Assembly: GCA_017533825.1 (NCBI GenBank)
Contig: JAFWIE010000045.1
Location: forward strand, 1 to 32,226
DNA from: Atopobiaceae bacterium
GTDB taxonomy: Bacteria > Actinomycetota > Coriobacteriia > Coriobacteriales > Atopobiaceae
DNA: 32,226 bases
Direction: 5' to 3'
The notes under the pieces are model-generated. The model had not been told where the DNA came from, ran no database searches, and saw nothing but the letters and a program-made list of their open reading frames with translations. Positions 24,018 through 31,711 of this stretch are shown here, in pieces. The position numbers and the translations under genes were made by a program. Each line of letters begins with the position of its first letter. Within the stretch, counting starts at the first letter, position 1.

Positions 24018-24794
24018 TTACGGCTCGAAGTCCTGCCACAACCCCTTGGCCGACTCCGGTTTAGAGACGAACAAGAACAAGTCGGGATTCTCTACAAACT
24101 GCTGATAGATGGGCATGCCTTGCCTGAGGCCAAACTCGGAGTAGGCGCGCGGCCCACGCACGACAAGCTCCGACGGCAGGTACGCACCGTTGGCCACCCA
24201 CGTAGTCTCGCCGCCCTCCACCTGCGGGAACCAAGCGATGCCCTTGTGCGCGCGAACGTCGTCGTAATTGAATCCGTAGTCGCGCACGCACCAGGCGCCG
24301 AAGGTGAGGTTCTGGCTCACGTCTCCCACGATGGTCGCGTGTGCCCAGCCGGGCGGGACTATCACCACGTCACCGGGCTGCGCGTAGATCGCAAAGCAGC
24401 GACCGGGATCGTCCTTGGCGGTCTCCTGCATGTAGATGTAGGCCGCCCCGCTCCAGATCTCATAAACCTCGCAGGTAGACGCCCCACACGACGGCGACAC
24501 CGCATGGATGTGGCCTTGCGAGCGCACGGGCTCCTTGCCCAAGACGCCCTTGGAATAGGTGACCACACCAAAGAGCAGGTCGCGCTTGAGCATGGCGGGC
24601 AGGTCCCGCCTGTGGCCAACGTCCATAACGATGGCATAGACCACGTCGGGGCCGTCGCAGGTGGGGTCCATGAGCGAGGGGCGGATGGCGTCGAGCGTGC
24701 GTAATTCGGGCTCGGGTCCAAAGGTATCGGAGCCGTAGACAAAACCCATCGGGTCGTAGACAGGCTTGATGTCAAAACCAGGATCAAAAGCCAT
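24018..24794 (-). CDS. Cupin-type glucose-6-phosphate isomerase-like protein (2)
   Basis: Predicted 258 residues of the GPI cupin family. Possible metal ligands are His95 and His97 in SQGHIHAVS, Glu109 in CEVYEIWSG, and His152 in PPGWAHATIV. The first three are spaced more widely than in the classical enzyme, because an SCGAST insertion sits between HIH and Glu. VVYAIVMDVGHRRDL and LLFGVVTYSKGVLG match the family N-terminal strands. It starts 8 bases after the nucleotidase stop codon. Divergence from the neighbouring paralogue suggests a different sugar-phosphate substrate or a heteromeric pair; both are inference. Confidence 0.78.
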   Translation of the reverse strand: MAFDPGFDIKPVYDPMGFVYGSDTFGPEPELRTLDAIRPSLMDPTCDGPDVVYAIVMDVGHRRDLPAMLKRDLLFGVVTYSKGVLGKEPVRSQGHIHAVSPSCGASTCEVYEIWSGAAYIYMQETAKDDPGRCFAIYAQPGDVVIVPPGWAHATIVGDVSQNLTFGAWCVRDYGFNYDDVRAHKGIAWFPQVEGGETTWVANGAYLPSELVVRGPRAYSEFGLRQGMPIYQQFVENPDLFLFVSKPESAKGLWQDFEP

Positions 24795-24802
24795 GATGCC
24801 CC

Positions 24803-26611
24803 CTATTTCCCAGTGGCGTTCCTCACGTCGTCTTCTGTGATGGTGACATCCGGCAAGCGTTTGTCGTCCCTGCTCAGCGTCAGCGTGCCATCCGCGACCA
24901 ACTCGACGGCACGCTGGTGCAGCTCCTCATCCCAGTCGATTCCAACGATGCTCCAGTTGTTGTCACATTTGGGTGAGATGGTACCGCCCTTGACGTTCTG
25001 AATGTAGTCCGCAATCATCTCGCGCAGCCCGCCAAGGGAACCCTGCACGTCGGCCTCCAAGAGCTTGGGCATTTCATCCTTGGTGAATAGAATATCCGGC
25101 ACGAGCAGATGCGTGGTTGCACGGTAGTTGTTCGTGACAATTACAAACACGTCATCATCTGCGACCGGCGTGCCATCTGGCCAGCTCAGTCCCTCGATGC
25201 GTCTCCACGGCTCCTTGGCGACGTTGATTTGATAGTTCACGCCTTGGAACATGTCGAAGGCGTACAGGGGTATCTCGGAATCGAAGGACAGCGTCAGATC
25301 ACCCGGATGCAGCGTCTTGAAGAAGCACGCCGACCATTCGAGGTACTTCTTGAGCTGCGCGCCAGTCATCTTGAGGGTATAGAGCGTGTTCGTGTATTTG
25401 TAGATTCGCGACACGTCGCAACGGCGGATGGGCCCGGGCTCGACGTTCGCGTCGGGGAGGGAGAGCGCCACTGACGACACGTCGGCGCCCGTGTAGCGGA
25501 GCTGCACCTCGTGGATGAAGTCGATGAGCGCAGAGTCCGCAAGGACTGCCTGCGGGATGGCCTCGAACTCGCTCTTGTCCACAAGGGGTCCGCCCTCCAG
25601 CAAGCCAATGGTCTCGCGAGCGTATTGCTTTGCCCGCTCGTCGTAGGAAGCCATGAGCTCGATGATCTCCGGATCGGGCTCGTAGCTGGCCGCCTCCACC
25701 GGACTCGACGTACGGTCGACCACCTTCCAGCCGTCGCCATCGGGCTCCAGCTCCAGGTCAACGCATGCCATCGTCTGCGCATGGTACTTGTTCTCCACCA
25801 CCAAGACGCCGTTGACCTCCTCGCCTTCCACAAGCTGGTGCTGGTGCGCAGCGATGATGAGGTCGAACTCCGGGCACTCCTCCGCAAGGTCGCGCACTCC
25901 GGTGTGCGGGATGTCGAACTCGTTATCCAGCCCCATGTGCATGACGCCGATGAGCACGTCCACGTCGTCACGGATCCGGTCAATGATGGCTCGCGTCTCG
26001 TCCACGGGGTCTCTCACGCTGCAGCCCTCGAGGTTGACCTTGTCCCAACGTTGGATGAGCGGCGTCACCATGCCAATGAGACCAACGCGCACGCCGTCGG
26101 CCACGTCGATGATGGTGTGGCCATCGGCCACGGGGTCGCCATTCTCGTCCTTTACGTTACCAGTGAGCACCTTGCCATTGAACGAGGCCACTGTCTTGCG
26201 TAGCACATCCATGCCATAGTTGTACTCGTGATTGCCCGTCACGCCGACGTCGTAGCCAAGCACGTTCATGCAGGCAATCATGGGATGCACCTCGTCAGCG
26301 AGGAAGAGGTCTGCCATGTTGTCCTGGATGGTGTCGCCGACGTCGACAAGCAGCGTATTCTCGTCGCGAAGCTCCTTGATGGCAGTCGAAAGCTTGGCCA
26401 TGCTTCCCGTAGGATCCTCGGCGTCCAGCGCGTAGTCCCAGGGAACGAACATGCCATGCGTATCGCTCGTAGCGAGAATTCGCAGATGCTTTGTCTGTGG
26501 CGTGGCTCCCCCAGACGCCTGCGGTTTTTCGTCCGTTGCGCATCCAGAAAGCAGGGTGGTAGCGGCACCCACTGCCGACATAAACTTGAGTGCTTCGCGT
26601 CTGGTGAGCAT
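24803..26611 (-). CDS. Exported 5'-nucleotidase / 2',3'-cyclic phosphodiesterase lipoprotein
   Basis: ATG 26611 after GAAGGGA gives 602 residues; upstream in-frame codons are non-coding. MLTRREALKF with LLSGC is a twin-arginine signal with lipobox Cys24. The calcineurin-like metal site is present: SDTHG (Asp50, His52), GDTIQDN (Asp93), GNHEYNYG (Asn127, His128), MHMG, and AAHQHQ in place of the usual GHxH. The C-terminal 5'-nucleotidase domain follows, with YKYTNTLYTLKMTGAQLKKY and a substrate-stacking region. It is expected to dephosphorylate extracellular nucleotides at the cell surface. It heads an operon with two cupin sugar-phosphate isomerases. The divergent gap to 26931 holds an 8-bp inverted repeat. 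Confidence 0.92.
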   Translation of the reverse strand: MLTRREALKFMSAVGAATTLLSGCATDEKPQASGGATPQTKHLRILATSDTHGMFVPWDYALDAEDPTGSMAKLSTAIKELRDENTLLVDVGDTIQDNMADLFLADEVHPMIACMNVLGYDVGVTGNHEYNYGMDVLRKTVASFNGKVLTGNVKDENGDPVADGHTIIDVADGVRVGLIGMVTPLIQRWDKVNLEGCSVRDPVDETRAIIDRIRDDVDVLIGVMHMGLDNEFDIPHTGVRDLAEECPEFDLIIAAHQHQLVEGEEVNGVLVVENKYHAQTMACVDLELEPDGDGWKVVDRTSSPVEAASYEPDPEIIELMASYDERAKQYARETIGLLEGGPLVDKSEFEAIPQAVLADSALIDFIHEVQLRYTGADVSSVALSLPDANVEPGPIRRCDVSRIYKYTNTLYTLKMTGAQLKKYLEWSACFFKTLHPGDLTLSFDSEIPLYAFDMFQGVNYQINVAKEPWRRIEGLSWPDGTPVADDDVFVIVTNNYRATTHLLVPDILFTKDEMPKLLEADVQGSLGGLREMIADYIQNVKGGTISPKCDNNWSIVGIDWDEELHQRAVELVADGTLTLSRDDKRLPDVTITEDDVRNATGK

Positions 26612-26762
26612 GAGCGTAATCCCTTCGATTCGAAACCAATCGACTGGCGTCACATAAGCATGGGCTTAGATTACCCAAAACCAGATGGTGCATTGTCCGT
26701 AGCATCCGCTCACCCCGCCACTCGGGTCCACCTCGGCTCTTACCTTCTGCAAACGCGAGCTA

Positions 26763-26864
26763 ACGGAAGGATGCGGCATTAGCCTTCCGTAAGAGAACAG
26801 AAGACGGCCACCAAAGCAAGATATGTCATTATTCGTTAGCATGGCAATGGATAAACGATAGGCA
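26763..26864. promoter_or_regulatory. Palindrome and shared motif in the nucleotidase/flavoprotein divergent region
   Basis: ACGGAAGG (26763-26770) and CCTTCCGT (26783-26790) are perfect complements. Further on, TCGTTAGCATG (26833-26843) and, on the minus strand, TGCCTATCGTT (26854-26864) repeat both halves of the motif at 20104-20122. The 320-base gap (26612-26931) shows no gene. Confidence 0.45.
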
Positions 26865-26931
26865 TTTGTTATTGTTTGTGGTGGCGCGTACGATTGAGGC
26901 ATCCAGAATTCGGCTCATTTGGGAGACGCGC

Positions 26932-27837
26932 ATGAACATAGTCATTCTCAACGGGAGTCCCCGTCCCAAAGGAAACACTGCAGCCATGGTCGCCGCCTAC
27001 CGCGAGGGGGCGGAGTCGGCTGGTCACACCGTCACCGTGTTCGACGTGTGCCGCATGCGCATCGCGGGCTGCCTCGCCTGCGAGCACTGCCACCAGAGGA
27101 ACCCGCGCACCTGCGTACAGGCCGATGACATGCGCCTCATCTATCCTGCGCTCGATGAGGCCGACATGCTGGTGCTCGCCTCGCCCGTGTACTATCACGG
27201 TCTCTCTGGCCAGCTCAAGTGCGCAATCGACCGCATCTATGCCCCAGGCTACCCGCGCCGACTGCGCAAGGCAGCCCTGCTGCTGAGCTCGGGTAGCAAG
27301 GATGTATACGATGGTGCAATCTACACGTACCGTCACTCATTCCTAAGCTGGCTACACCTGGAAGACATGGGCATCTTCGCTGCGGCCGGCGACCAGAATA
27401 AGTCGCACGAGCTGATTGCCCAGCTACGCGAGGCCGGCGCATCTCTCGCCGACCCCGACGACCACAACGTTCCACGGCTTGTGATCCGCTGCGGCGACGT
27501 CGAGGTCAAGGCACCACTCAATCAGACGCAGGCGGCGCGCGACCTCATGAACCGTCTTCCCCTTACCGTGGTGGGCCACGACTCGGGCGTGGACTATTGC
27601 TGCGAGCTTAAGGAGGGCGACTTCGACGAGGACGAGAAGCAGCAGGGCTGGAACGACGGCGACATTAGCGTGGCGGACGGCTGGTTTGCGATTCTGCACA
27701 GTGGGCAGGAGGAGTCGGCCACGTATAGGGTCATGGTGGTCGCACACCTAGAGGAGAAGGACAACGAGCTCGTGCGCGCACTCCCCCACGACGCCACCTT
27801 CGAGCTCAGTCTGGAGGAGCCCTGGCATGAACGCTAG
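26932..27837 (+). CDS. Flavodoxin-fold reductase fused to a cyclophilin-like domain
   Basis: ATG 26932 after GGGAGA gives 301 residues. Residues 1-185 are an NADPH-dependent FMN reductase/flavodoxin domain: ILNGSPRPKGNTAAM is the FMN loop, and ASPVYYHGLSGQLKCAIDR the second. A Cys cluster CLACEHCHQRNPRTC (C-x2-C-x2-C-x7-C, residues 44-58) fits the iron-sulfur flavoprotein motif. Residues 190-300 are a cyclophilin-like beta domain: VEVKAPLNQTQAARDLMNRL, then CELKEGDF, WNDGDISVADGWFAIL and a final FELSLEE. It overlaps the next gene by 11 bases, so the two are translationally coupled. Likely an electron-transfer enzyme; partner unknown. Confidence 0.85.
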   Translation: MNIVILNGSPRPKGNTAAMVAAYREGAESAGHTVTVFDVCRMRIAGCLACEHCHQRNPRTCVQADDMRLIYPALDEADMLVLASPVYYHGLSGQLKCAIDRIYAPGYPRRLRKAALLLSSGSKDVYDGAIYTYRHSFLSWLHLEDMGIFAAAGDQNKSHELIAQLREAGASLADPDDHNVPRLVIRCGDVEVKAPLNQTQAARDLMNRLPLTVVGHDSGVDYCCELKEGDFDEDEKQQGWNDGDISVADGWFAILHSGQEESATYRVMVVAHLEEKDNELVRALPHDATFELSLEEPWHER

Positions 27838-28372
27838 AACACGTATCGCGCGCCTCGTCTGCACGCTGCTCTGCGCCGCAACCCTAGCAGCCTGCGGTGC
27901 GACCCCCGAGGCCGACACTCCCACAGCAAACAAAGAGACGCAAGAGACATCCCCAACGCAAGGGGTGGCGGAGACACAAGAATCGCCTGAGACGTCAGAA
28001 CAAGAAACCGAGAGAAGCGAGGCAGCCATGGAAACCATCACGATCACAGTAAACGGCCAGAACTTTGAGGCGGAGCTGGAGGACAGTGACCTTGGTCGCG
28101 CCTTCATGGCCATGCTGCCTCTCGAGCTCGACATGTCCGAGCTCAACGGCAACGAGAAGTACTACTACCTAGACACACTGCTGCCCAGCAACCCAAGCCG
28201 TCCCGGTCGCATCGAGGCGGGTGACCTCATGCTCTACGGTTCTGATTGCGTGGTGCTCTTTTACCAGAGCTTCGACACGAGCTACAGCTACACGCGCATC
28301 GGTCGTCTTACCAACGCCGAAGGTATCGCCGAGGCAGCCGGTACAGGATCGGTAACCGTGACATTTGCCTAG
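27827..28372 (+). CDS. Cyclophilin-like-domain lipoprotein
   Basis: Predicted 181 residues. LVCTLLCAATLAAC is a Sec lipoprotein signal with Cys23 as lipid site. A Thr/Glu/Ser-rich spacer follows to about residue 65. The conserved part begins ETITITVNGQNFEAELEDS and continues with MLPLELDMSELNGNEKYYYL, RIEAGDLMLYGSDCVVLFYQ and YTRIGRL, the pattern of the cyclophilin-like family (Cyclophil_like2). The same fold ends the upstream flavoprotein. An extracellular role is clear from the signal; biochemical activity is unknown, and peptidyl-prolyl isomerase activity should not be assumed. Confidence 0.85.
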   Translation: MNARTRIARLVCTLLCAATLAACGATPEADTPTANKETQETSPTQGVAETQESPETSEQETERSEAAMETITITVNGQNFEAELEDSDLGRAFMAMLPLELDMSELNGNEKYYYLDTLLPSNPSRPGRIEAGDLMLYGSDCVVLFYQSFDTSYSYTRIGRLTNAEGIAEAAGTGSVTVTFA

Positions 28373-28664
28373 TGGCCTTGAGCGTGGCAACGGTCTTCCA
28401 CGCCACGTCGTTCTTCACCATCATCTTGATGAGACGAACCTCGATAAAGGGCATCATATCCATGAGGATGTCGTCCTGCATCTCGAGCACGAGAACGGGC
28501 ACGTACGGGAGCAGCACCTCCTCGACAGTAGCGATGTTGGCGCTATCGATGCTTGGCACGGGCGGAACCAGCGACTTGGCGCCAGTGGCTGAGCTCCACA
28601 CGCCGCGGCAGACCGTCCGAAAGCCCGAGGCCGCCCACTCGCGAAGTGTACATTCTGCAGGCAA
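28373..28664 (-). pseudogene. Unrecognised minus-strand gene fragment
   Basis: The minus strand from about 28580 to 28373 reads GAKSLVPPVPSIDSANIATV, LLPYVPVLVLEMQDDILMDM and FIEVRLIKMMVKNDVAWKTV, which has a strongly protein-like hydrophobic/charged pattern. The frame then runs into the antisense of the lipoprotein gene without a stop, and its start region (MPAECTLREW) is part of a repeated sequence. It looks like an internal piece of a lost gene. I do not recognise the family. Confidence 0.35.
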
Positions 28665-28737
28665 AGAAAATTATTGATGAAAGAATCCGCAGGTAAACAA
28701 GCACATGCATATAAGGGATGATGCAGAATGTACACTT
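28644..28737. repeat. 16-bp perfect inverted repeat flanking an AT-rich segment
   Basis: AAGTGTACATTCTGCA (28644-28659) and its exact complement TGCAGAATGTACACTT (28722-28737) enclose 62 AT-rich bases. A third, imperfect copy, TGCGGAATGCACACTT, lies at 31681-31696. The remaining sequence to 28864 shows no gene. Confidence 0.65.
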
Positions 28738-28864
28738 GCGGCGTAGGGGCTTGCGAGTTTTCCGGATGCCCTCGCGGGAATGCGTACAGTAACCATTCCA
28801 GGGGGTCACAAGGCAACTCTACGCTTGGTGTTATGCTGTTGTCACCATAGTAGAGGAGGGCGTC

Positions 28865-30577
28865 GTGACGAGGACGATCAGCATAGGCAGGCAGGGCTTC
28901 GAGAACCTACGTATGCGGAAGAACTTCTATGTTGATAAGACCGGCTTCGTAAGGGACTGGTGGATGGCGGACGACGACGTCACGCTTATCTGTCGGCCGC
29001 GGCGCTTCGGCAAGACGCTCAACCTCGACACCGTACGCTGCTTTCTCTCAACCGACCTCGCGGGCAGGGGCACAGAACTCTTTGGTGGACTCGACATCTG
29101 GGAGGGAGGCTCCGACGCGGAACGGGAGGCCATGCGGGCGCTTCAAGGCACAATACCGGTGGTCTCCATCAGCTTCGCTCGGGTGAAGCAGAGTGACTTC
29201 CCAAGCATGCTCAAACGCTTCAACACACTCATGGTCTCGGCCGTGCAGGCGCATTCCTACCTGTGGGGGTGGAGCGGACTCAGCAAGACGGACCGAGAGC
29301 GCCTCGACGCCGTGAGGGCGAGCATGGATGCAACTACCTGTGCCGACGTGCCAAACATGCTCTGCGATCTACTGCGCCGCTACCATGACATGGAGCCTGT
29401 CGTGCTCATCGACGAGTATGATGCGCCGATGCAGGAGGCGTGGGCGGGCGGCTTCTGGGACGAGGCATGCTCTTTCATGCGCGACCTCATGAACTCCACC
29501 TTCAAGACGAACCCGGCGATGGGCCGGGGCCTCATCACCGGCGTCACGCGCGTCTCCCGCGAATCGGTTTTCTCCGACCTCAACAACCTAGAGGTCGTCA
29601 CGACCTCCTCCACCAAGTACCGCACGGCCTTCGGCTTTACGGAGGACGAGACCTTTGACGCGCTCGACGAATACGGTCTAGGTGACACGCGGAAAAACGT
29701 GCGAGAGTGGTATGACGGCTTTACCTTTGGTGGCACAGGGCACATATACAACCCATGGTCGGTGACCAAGTACTTGGAGAGCGGGGGCATCATCGATTCC
29801 TATTGGGCCAACACCAGCGGAAACGCCTTGGCCTCCTCCGTCGTGCGCGGGCAGGGCGCACGCTTTGAGCGCGACTTCGAAACGTTGCTCAACGGAGGCG
29901 CTGTGGAAAAGGTCATCGACGAGCAGGTCGTCTTCTCCGAGCTGGAGCGGAGGCCAAACGCCGCTTGGGCTATGCTGCTGGCTTCCGGCTACGTCACCTC
30001 ACCTGGCCCCGTACCCACCAATGTTACGCGCACACCCCGCCCGCTCAGGCTCACCAACGAGGAGGTGCGTCTCACCTTCGACCGCATGGCAGAGGGATGG
30101 TTCATAGATGCGTGTGATGACTACGACGACTTCTGCGACGCGCTGCTCGCAGGCGATGCCCGCACAGCGACGCGTTGTCTGACCGATGTCACCCTCTACT
30201 GCATGTCCTCCTTCGATGGCGGCAGAAGGCCCGCAGAGAGCGAACCCGAGCGCTTCTACCACGGGCTCGTGCTGGGGCTCCTCGCCAAGTTGCGCGGCCG
30301 CTGGACGGTGGAGTCCAATCGCGAGAGCGGGTACGGGCGCTACGACGTGGCCCTGGTGCCGACGGACGGAGCTACGGGCGCAAACCCTGCCGTGGTGATG
30401 GAGTTCAAGGTCTTCGACCCGGAGCTCGAGGACACGCTCGCAGACACCGTCGCGCGCGCACGCAAGCAGATCGAGGAGAAACGCTACGTGGCCGGCCTAG
30501 TCGCACGCGGAATTGCGCCCGAGCGCATCCGCACCTACGGCATCGCCTTTAGAGGCAAGGAGGTCCTCGTAGGGTAG
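28865..30577 (+). CDS. AAA-ATPase-like / PD-(D/E)XK nuclease protein (DUF1703 family)
   Basis: GTG 28865 after GAGGAGGG gives 570 residues. The N-terminal AAA-ATPase_like domain begins SIGRQGFENLRMRKNFYVDK, then has the variant Walker A RPRRFGKT (44-51), Walker B VVLIDEYDAP (about 179-188), and GVTRVSRESVFSDLNN. The C-terminal PDDEXK_9 domain has SGYGRYDVALVP and VVMEFKVFD (about 511-519), matching the D and ExK catalytic residues. Such proteins are abundant in gut anaerobes; their role is unknown, with nuclease or defence functions suggested by domain content. Monocistronic. Confidence 0.9.
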   Translation: MTRTISIGRQGFENLRMRKNFYVDKTGFVRDWWMADDDVTLICRPRRFGKTLNLDTVRCFLSTDLAGRGTELFGGLDIWEGGSDAEREAMRALQGTIPVVSISFARVKQSDFPSMLKRFNTLMVSAVQAHSYLWGWSGLSKTDRERLDAVRASMDATTCADVPNMLCDLLRRYHDMEPVVLIDEYDAPMQEAWAGGFWDEACSFMRDLMNSTFKTNPAMGRGLITGVTRVSRESVFSDLNNLEVVTTSSTKYRTAFGFTEDETFDALDEYGLGDTRKNVREWYDGFTFGGTGHIYNPWSVTKYLESGGIIDSYWANTSGNALASSVVRGQGARFERDFETLLNGGAVEKVIDEQVVFSELERRPNAAWAMLLASGYVTSPGPVPTNVTRTPRPLRLTNEEVRLTFDRMAEGWFIDACDDYDDFCDALLAGDARTATRCLTDVTLYCMSSFDGGRRPAESEPERFYHGLVLGLLAKLRGRWTVESNRESGYGRYDVALVPTDGATGANPAVVMEFKVFDPELEDTLADTVARARKQIEEKRYVAGLVARGIAPERIRTYGIAFRGKEVLVG

Positions 30578-30682
30578 CGGCCAAGTCGCACCCCTTTGCA
30601 CCCCCACTGCTATATTCTTCGATCGTGCTTTGATCATCCGGTCCACTGCCGCGACAACGGGTAGCAACGGGAATGGAGAATG

Positions 30683-30722
30683 TTGACCGGCTACCTTGAC
30701 GAGACTATTATATTTAATAGTC
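30683..30722 (+). promoter_or_regulatory. Promoter and operator of the AbrB/ParE operon
   Basis: TTGACC (30683-30688), 17 bases and TATTAT (30706-30711) form a good sigma70-type promoter. The perfect palindrome GACTATTA-TATT-TAATAGTC (30703-30722) covers the -10, the expected site for autorepression by the antitoxin or toxin-antitoxin complex. Confidence 0.75.
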
Positions 30723-30739
30723 CTAGACAAGGAGGAGCC

Positions 30740-31015
30740 ATGCCCGCAGCCGTAAGCACCATAACGCAGTCCGGACAGGTGAGCATCCCCAAGGTCATCC
30801 GCGACATCTTGGGAGTCGGACCACGCGACCAGGTCGAGTTCTTGAGCGATGGAGAGCGCGTCCAAATCGTAGCCGTTCCCAAGGACCCACTCACTTTGGG
30901 CACTCGCGAGGAGTTCTGGGAGAGCGTTGCCCGCGCGGATGAGGATTATGCTGAAGGCAGAGCCACCAAGGTGCATGCCGTGACCGACGGCATGAGGGAT
31001 CGCTATGGCCTATGA
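30740..31015 (+). CDS. AbrB/MazE-type antitoxin
   Basis: ATG 30740 after GGAGGAG gives 91 residues. Residues 1-45 are a swapped-hairpin AbrB DNA-binding domain: VSTITQSGQVSIPKVIRDIL, then GVGPRDQVEFLSDGERVQI. The acidic C-terminal half (TREEFWESVARADEDYAEG) is typical of an antitoxin tail that wraps the toxin. Its stop overlaps the next gene by 11 bases. It should repress its own promoter through the palindrome over the -10. Confidence 0.88.
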   Translation: MPAAVSTITQSGQVSIPKVIRDILGVGPRDQVEFLSDGERVQIVAVPKDPLTLGTREEFWESVARADEDYAEGRATKVHAVTDGMRDRYGL

Positions 31016-31319
31016 GGTCGTCGCGTCCGATGAGTTCAACGCACTCTTGGACGAGGCAGTCGCATTCCGTGTCGACAATTATGGGCTTCGAAGTGCCAAG
31101 GGACTCCTCAATGCCGTCGACAACCTCAGCGATCATCTCGCCGACAATCCGCATATGGGAAGGGTTGTGGGCGACGACGCCGATGACGCGACACCCCTGC
31201 GTTGGGTGCGCGTGGACACCTACATCGCAGTTTATCGTGTCCACGAGAATCACGAACAGATAGTCCTGCTCAAGCTCTTTTCTGCGACCTCGAACTGGCG
31301 CAGGAGGGTCTTGCGCTAG
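31005..31319 (+). CDS. RelE/ParE-superfamily toxin
   Basis: Predicted 104 residues with the RelE/ParE layout: VVASDEFNALLDEAVAFRVD forms the N-terminal helix, NLSDHLADNPHMGRVV the central part, and YIAVYRVHENHEQIVLLKLF the C-terminal strands ending in WRRRVLR. The gene overlaps the AbrB antitoxin gene (ATG 31005, antitoxin stop 31015). The conserved C-terminal YRV/Arg surface looks intact. Whether it is an mRNA interferase (RelE) or a gyrase inhibitor (ParE) cannot be told from sequence alone. AbrB-RelE/ParE pairings are less common than RHH- or Phd-paired ones. Confidence 0.85.
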   Translation: MAYEVVASDEFNALLDEAVAFRVDNYGLRSAKGLLNAVDNLSDHLADNPHMGRVVGDDADDATPLRWVRVDTYIAVYRVHENHEQIVLLKLFSATSNWRRRVLR

Positions 31320-31338
31320 CAGAACGTGACAATCGGGT

Positions 31339-31368
31339 GTGCCAAGGGGGATACTCCCCCGTTGGCAC
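31339..31368 (+). terminator. Strong hairpin after the toxin gene
   Basis: GTGCCAAGGGGG (31339-31350) pairs with CCCCCGTTGGCAC (31356-31368) with one bulged base and a 5-base loop. No T-tract follows, so it may stabilise the mRNA end or be a weak terminator. Confidence 0.45.
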
Positions 31369-31469
31369 TGGAGAGAGCGTCTGCCAAGAATTGGCTTCCC
31401 GAGGGTGCACCTGCTGACTTTTCGCTTGCAGAGGTGCCGAGAATCGACTTGCAGAGGGCATCCCCACCC

Positions 31470-31635
31470 TCTGCAAGCGATTTCGCAGTAGGGCCACTCT
31501 CGTCAAGCGATTTCTCAGCAGGGCCACCCTCTGCAAGCGCAATCTCAGCAGACCGACCCTCGCCAAGCGCAATCTCAGCAGACGGGCCCCTCTGTAAGCT
31601 CGATTCCAGCAGATTGACCCTGCAAGCTCGATGCC
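31470..31635. repeat. 30-bp tandem repeat array (about 5.5 units)
   Basis: Units start at 31470, 31500, 31530, 31560 and 31591 (one extra base before the last), and a partial unit runs to 31635. Each has the form TCTGCAAGCGATTTCGCAG followed by GGGCCACCC or a variant. Because 30 is a multiple of 3, all frames stay open: on the minus strand one frame (31666-31316) would encode ten-residue repeats of the form GPSAEIALGE. No ribosome binding site or family supports translation, so I list it as a minisatellite. Degenerate sequence like the units extends back to about 31420. Confidence 0.75.
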
Positions 31636-31711
31636 GTCGCGCCCACAGGTTTCGGGACTGAGCCAAAGAATTCCGATGCCTGCGGAATGCACACTTAGCG
31701 AGCCGAGGCCG

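Noticed and set aside
22600..24105. 501-residue plus-strand ORF covering the TetR and isomerase genes
   Set aside because: It is a shifted-frame shadow of the TetR gene followed by antisense of the isomerase gene; the real genes have full family motifs.
31326..31661. Possible CRISPR array or coding repeat protein at the 30-bp repeats
   Set aside because: The units are contiguous and degenerate with no unique spacers, so it is not CRISPR. Coding is possible in several frames but unsupported in any one.
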